Of a DNA stretch of 43,615 bases, positions 42,636 through 43,615 are shown piece by piece. The stretch lies in contig CAMVNV010000015.1 in assembly GCA_947168935.1 (NCBI GenBank), positions 1-43,615 of the forward strand, read 5' to 3'. The translations under genes were made by a program, and so were the position numbers. The notes beneath the pieces are model-generated. The model was given only the letters and a program-made list of their open reading frames with translations, was not told the DNA's origin and made no database searches. Source of the stretch: an uncultured Butyrivibrio sp. Lineage in GTDB: Bacteria > Bacillota > Clostridia > Lachnospirales > Lachnospiraceae. Numbering within the stretch: the stretch's first letter is position 1; every line of letters begins with the position of its first letter.

Positions 42636-43367
42636 TCAATTGTACTGATCGTTTTCTAAAATTTCATTTAAACTGGAATACTGCCTGTCGCCGATTATTA
42701 TGTGATCATAAACAGGTATTTCCATAATTCGTCCAAGTTCCCAAATCCTTTTGGTCATATCGATGTCCGCTTCTGAAGGAAGCGCACTTCTACTTGGATG
42801 ATTGTGAAGTAGCGCAATCTGCGCTGCCCCTGTCATAAGAGCCTGTCTGAATATATGTCTGGCACTTATATTACACGACGATACTGTTCCTATGTACAGC
42901 GTCTTATCACATATAAGACGCATTCTTGCATCGAGTGCAATTAGTATCACATGTTCCTGATCTTTGTGTCGTAGCTGTTCCATATAGTATCTGGCAATCT
43001 CTTCGGAACTGTGAAAAGTAACTTCATCGCTCTTTTTACTACGACTGATCCTAAGAGACAGTTCTGCGATGCATTTGATCTGCACTGCTTTGACCTGTCC
43101 AAGACCATCTATTTTCATAAGCTCATCAACTGATAGCTGATAGAGCCCGCCAATTCCCGCTTCATAGTCTTTGCATCTTTCAAGAACCTTCGTACCGATC
43201 TCGATTGGATCATGATCTTTGGTACCGCATCTTATGATGATTGCTAGGAGTTCCGAATCAGACAGACTATGTGGACCATATTTCAGGAATTTCTCAAATG
43301 GAAGGTCTTCTTTGATGGTAATACCATCACGAAGTTTCAGGCTTAGGGACCTGCTCGTTTTATTCAT
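42636..43367 (-). CDS. radC: RadC family protein (JAMM/MPN domain)
   Basis: 243 residues, full length. N-terminal helical part with a helix-hairpin-helix-like segment (MKIDGLGQVKAVQIK), then an MPN/JAMM domain with the metal motif HNHPSRSALPSEAD (H-x-H-x10-D). The family was once tied to DNA repair; its true role is unsettled. GGAG lies at 6-7 bases before the ATG at 43367, which is preferred to the upstream frame to 43385. radC next to mreBCD is a well-known arrangement in many bacteria. Confidence 0.93.
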   Translation of the reverse strand: MNKTSRSLSLKLRDGITIKEDLPFEKFLKYGPHSLSDSELLAIIIRCGTKDHDPIEIGTKVLERCKDYEAGIGGLYQLSVDELMKIDGLGQVKAVQIKCIAELSLRISRSKKSDEVTFHSSEEIARYYMEQLRHKDQEHVILIALDARMRLICDKTLYIGTVSSCNISARHIFRQALMTGAAQIALLHNHPSRSALPSEADIDMTKRIWELGRIMEIPVYDHIIIGDRQYSSLNEILENDQYN

Positions 43368-43504
43368 GCTTTCTCCTGCAAGCAAATAAGCCTCTCCGGG
43401 CAGATGAAAGCATAATAATTTTACTACAAAATATTTTTGATGTATACCCTTATCAAAAGATTAAATTCCTTGTGCTGTTCAACCCAAGGCTATTACAGTG
43501 CTTT

Positions 43505-43615
43505 TCAGATTTTAAGCTGATCTTTGGTTATAAGGCCCTTATCCAGCATGTACTGTACAGTCTTAAGGATTCCAAATCTTGCATGAGGATATGTAAGTCC
43601 GCCCTGGAAGTATAC
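43505..43615 (-). CDS. C-terminal end of an unidentified gene (partial)
   Basis: Last 36 codons of a gene running in from the right edge: it contains YFQGGLTYPHARFGILKTV, then YMLDKGLITKDQ, and ends QLKI. Codon use and frame look real. I do not recognise the family with confidence. The stop TGA is at 43505-43507; the 120 bases before radC hold only the presumed radC promoter. Confidence 0.6.
   Translation of the reverse strand, partial: VYFQGGLTYPHARFGILKTVQYMLDKGLITKDQLKI

Noticed and set aside
1-43615. CRISPR array, tRNA, rRNA, prophage or complete insertion sequence
   Set aside because: I saw no regular repeat-spacer array, no tRNA-like or rRNA sequence, no transposase or integrase, and no phage structural genes.

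Overview
The window looks like a chromosomal piece of a cellulolytic, rumen-type member of the Lachnospiraceae, most like Butyrivibrio. I infer this from the moderate-to-low GC content, the AGGAGG ribosome binding sites, and the secreted GH5 and GH9 cellulases carrying CBM2-type modules on Pro-Asp/Thr/Gln linkers. The sepF, mre and mrdA gene content and the many c-di-GMP proteins fit as well. This is family recognition by eye; no database search was possible.

Layout. 1-6.4 kb (minus strand): three secreted cellulases. These are a 3'-truncated GH5, a GH9-CBM3c-CBM2 directly upstream in the same operon, and a separate GH5-CBM2 with its own promoter. 6.8-8.1 kb (plus): a compact cassette of two tiny membrane proteins and a membrane-anchored PstS-like binding protein. 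8.2-10.9 kb (minus): a RsiV-like lipoprotein and a divergent RpiB. 11.1-18.4 kb: a signalling block, with two overlapping membrane diguanylate cyclases (plus) facing a hybrid histidine kinase and a double-receiver protein (minus). 18.6-24.2 kb: a lipoprotein, a radical SAM protein divergent from a TetR regulator, an SfsA remnant, a BFD-like [2Fe-2S] protein and an NSS transporter with a structured leader. 24.6-28.7 kb: pgi, a GGDEF/EAL phosphodiesterase and a cytidylate-kinase-like protein. 28.9-32.1 kb: rluD, lspA and aroB, with sepF upstream. 32.4-35.9 kb: a HlyD-like adaptor, a P-loop protein, a D,D-carboxypeptidase and mgsA. 36.0-43.4 kb: rodA, mrdA, mreD, mreC, a divergent mreB and radC, the cell elongation module. 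A partial gene enters at the right edge.

The most interesting non-coding signal is a family of two-hairpin elements at 11054-11103, 18394-18442, 18452-18500 and 24424-24474. The stems co-vary between copies while the loops keep GGA, and one copy lies just upstream of the ribosome binding site of a diguanylate cyclase. This resembles the RNA sites bound by CsrA/RsmA proteins, and the exact tandem pair at 18391-18506 could be a sponge-like RNA. No csrA gene is in the window, so this is a hypothesis. A second intergenic family (21563-21655, 37207-37277, 37320-37386) has two hairpins next to a GTGACTAATG box; one copy supplies the stop codon of mrdA. Other oddities are altered active-site residues in RpiB, MgsA and MreB, and a large insertion in PBP2.
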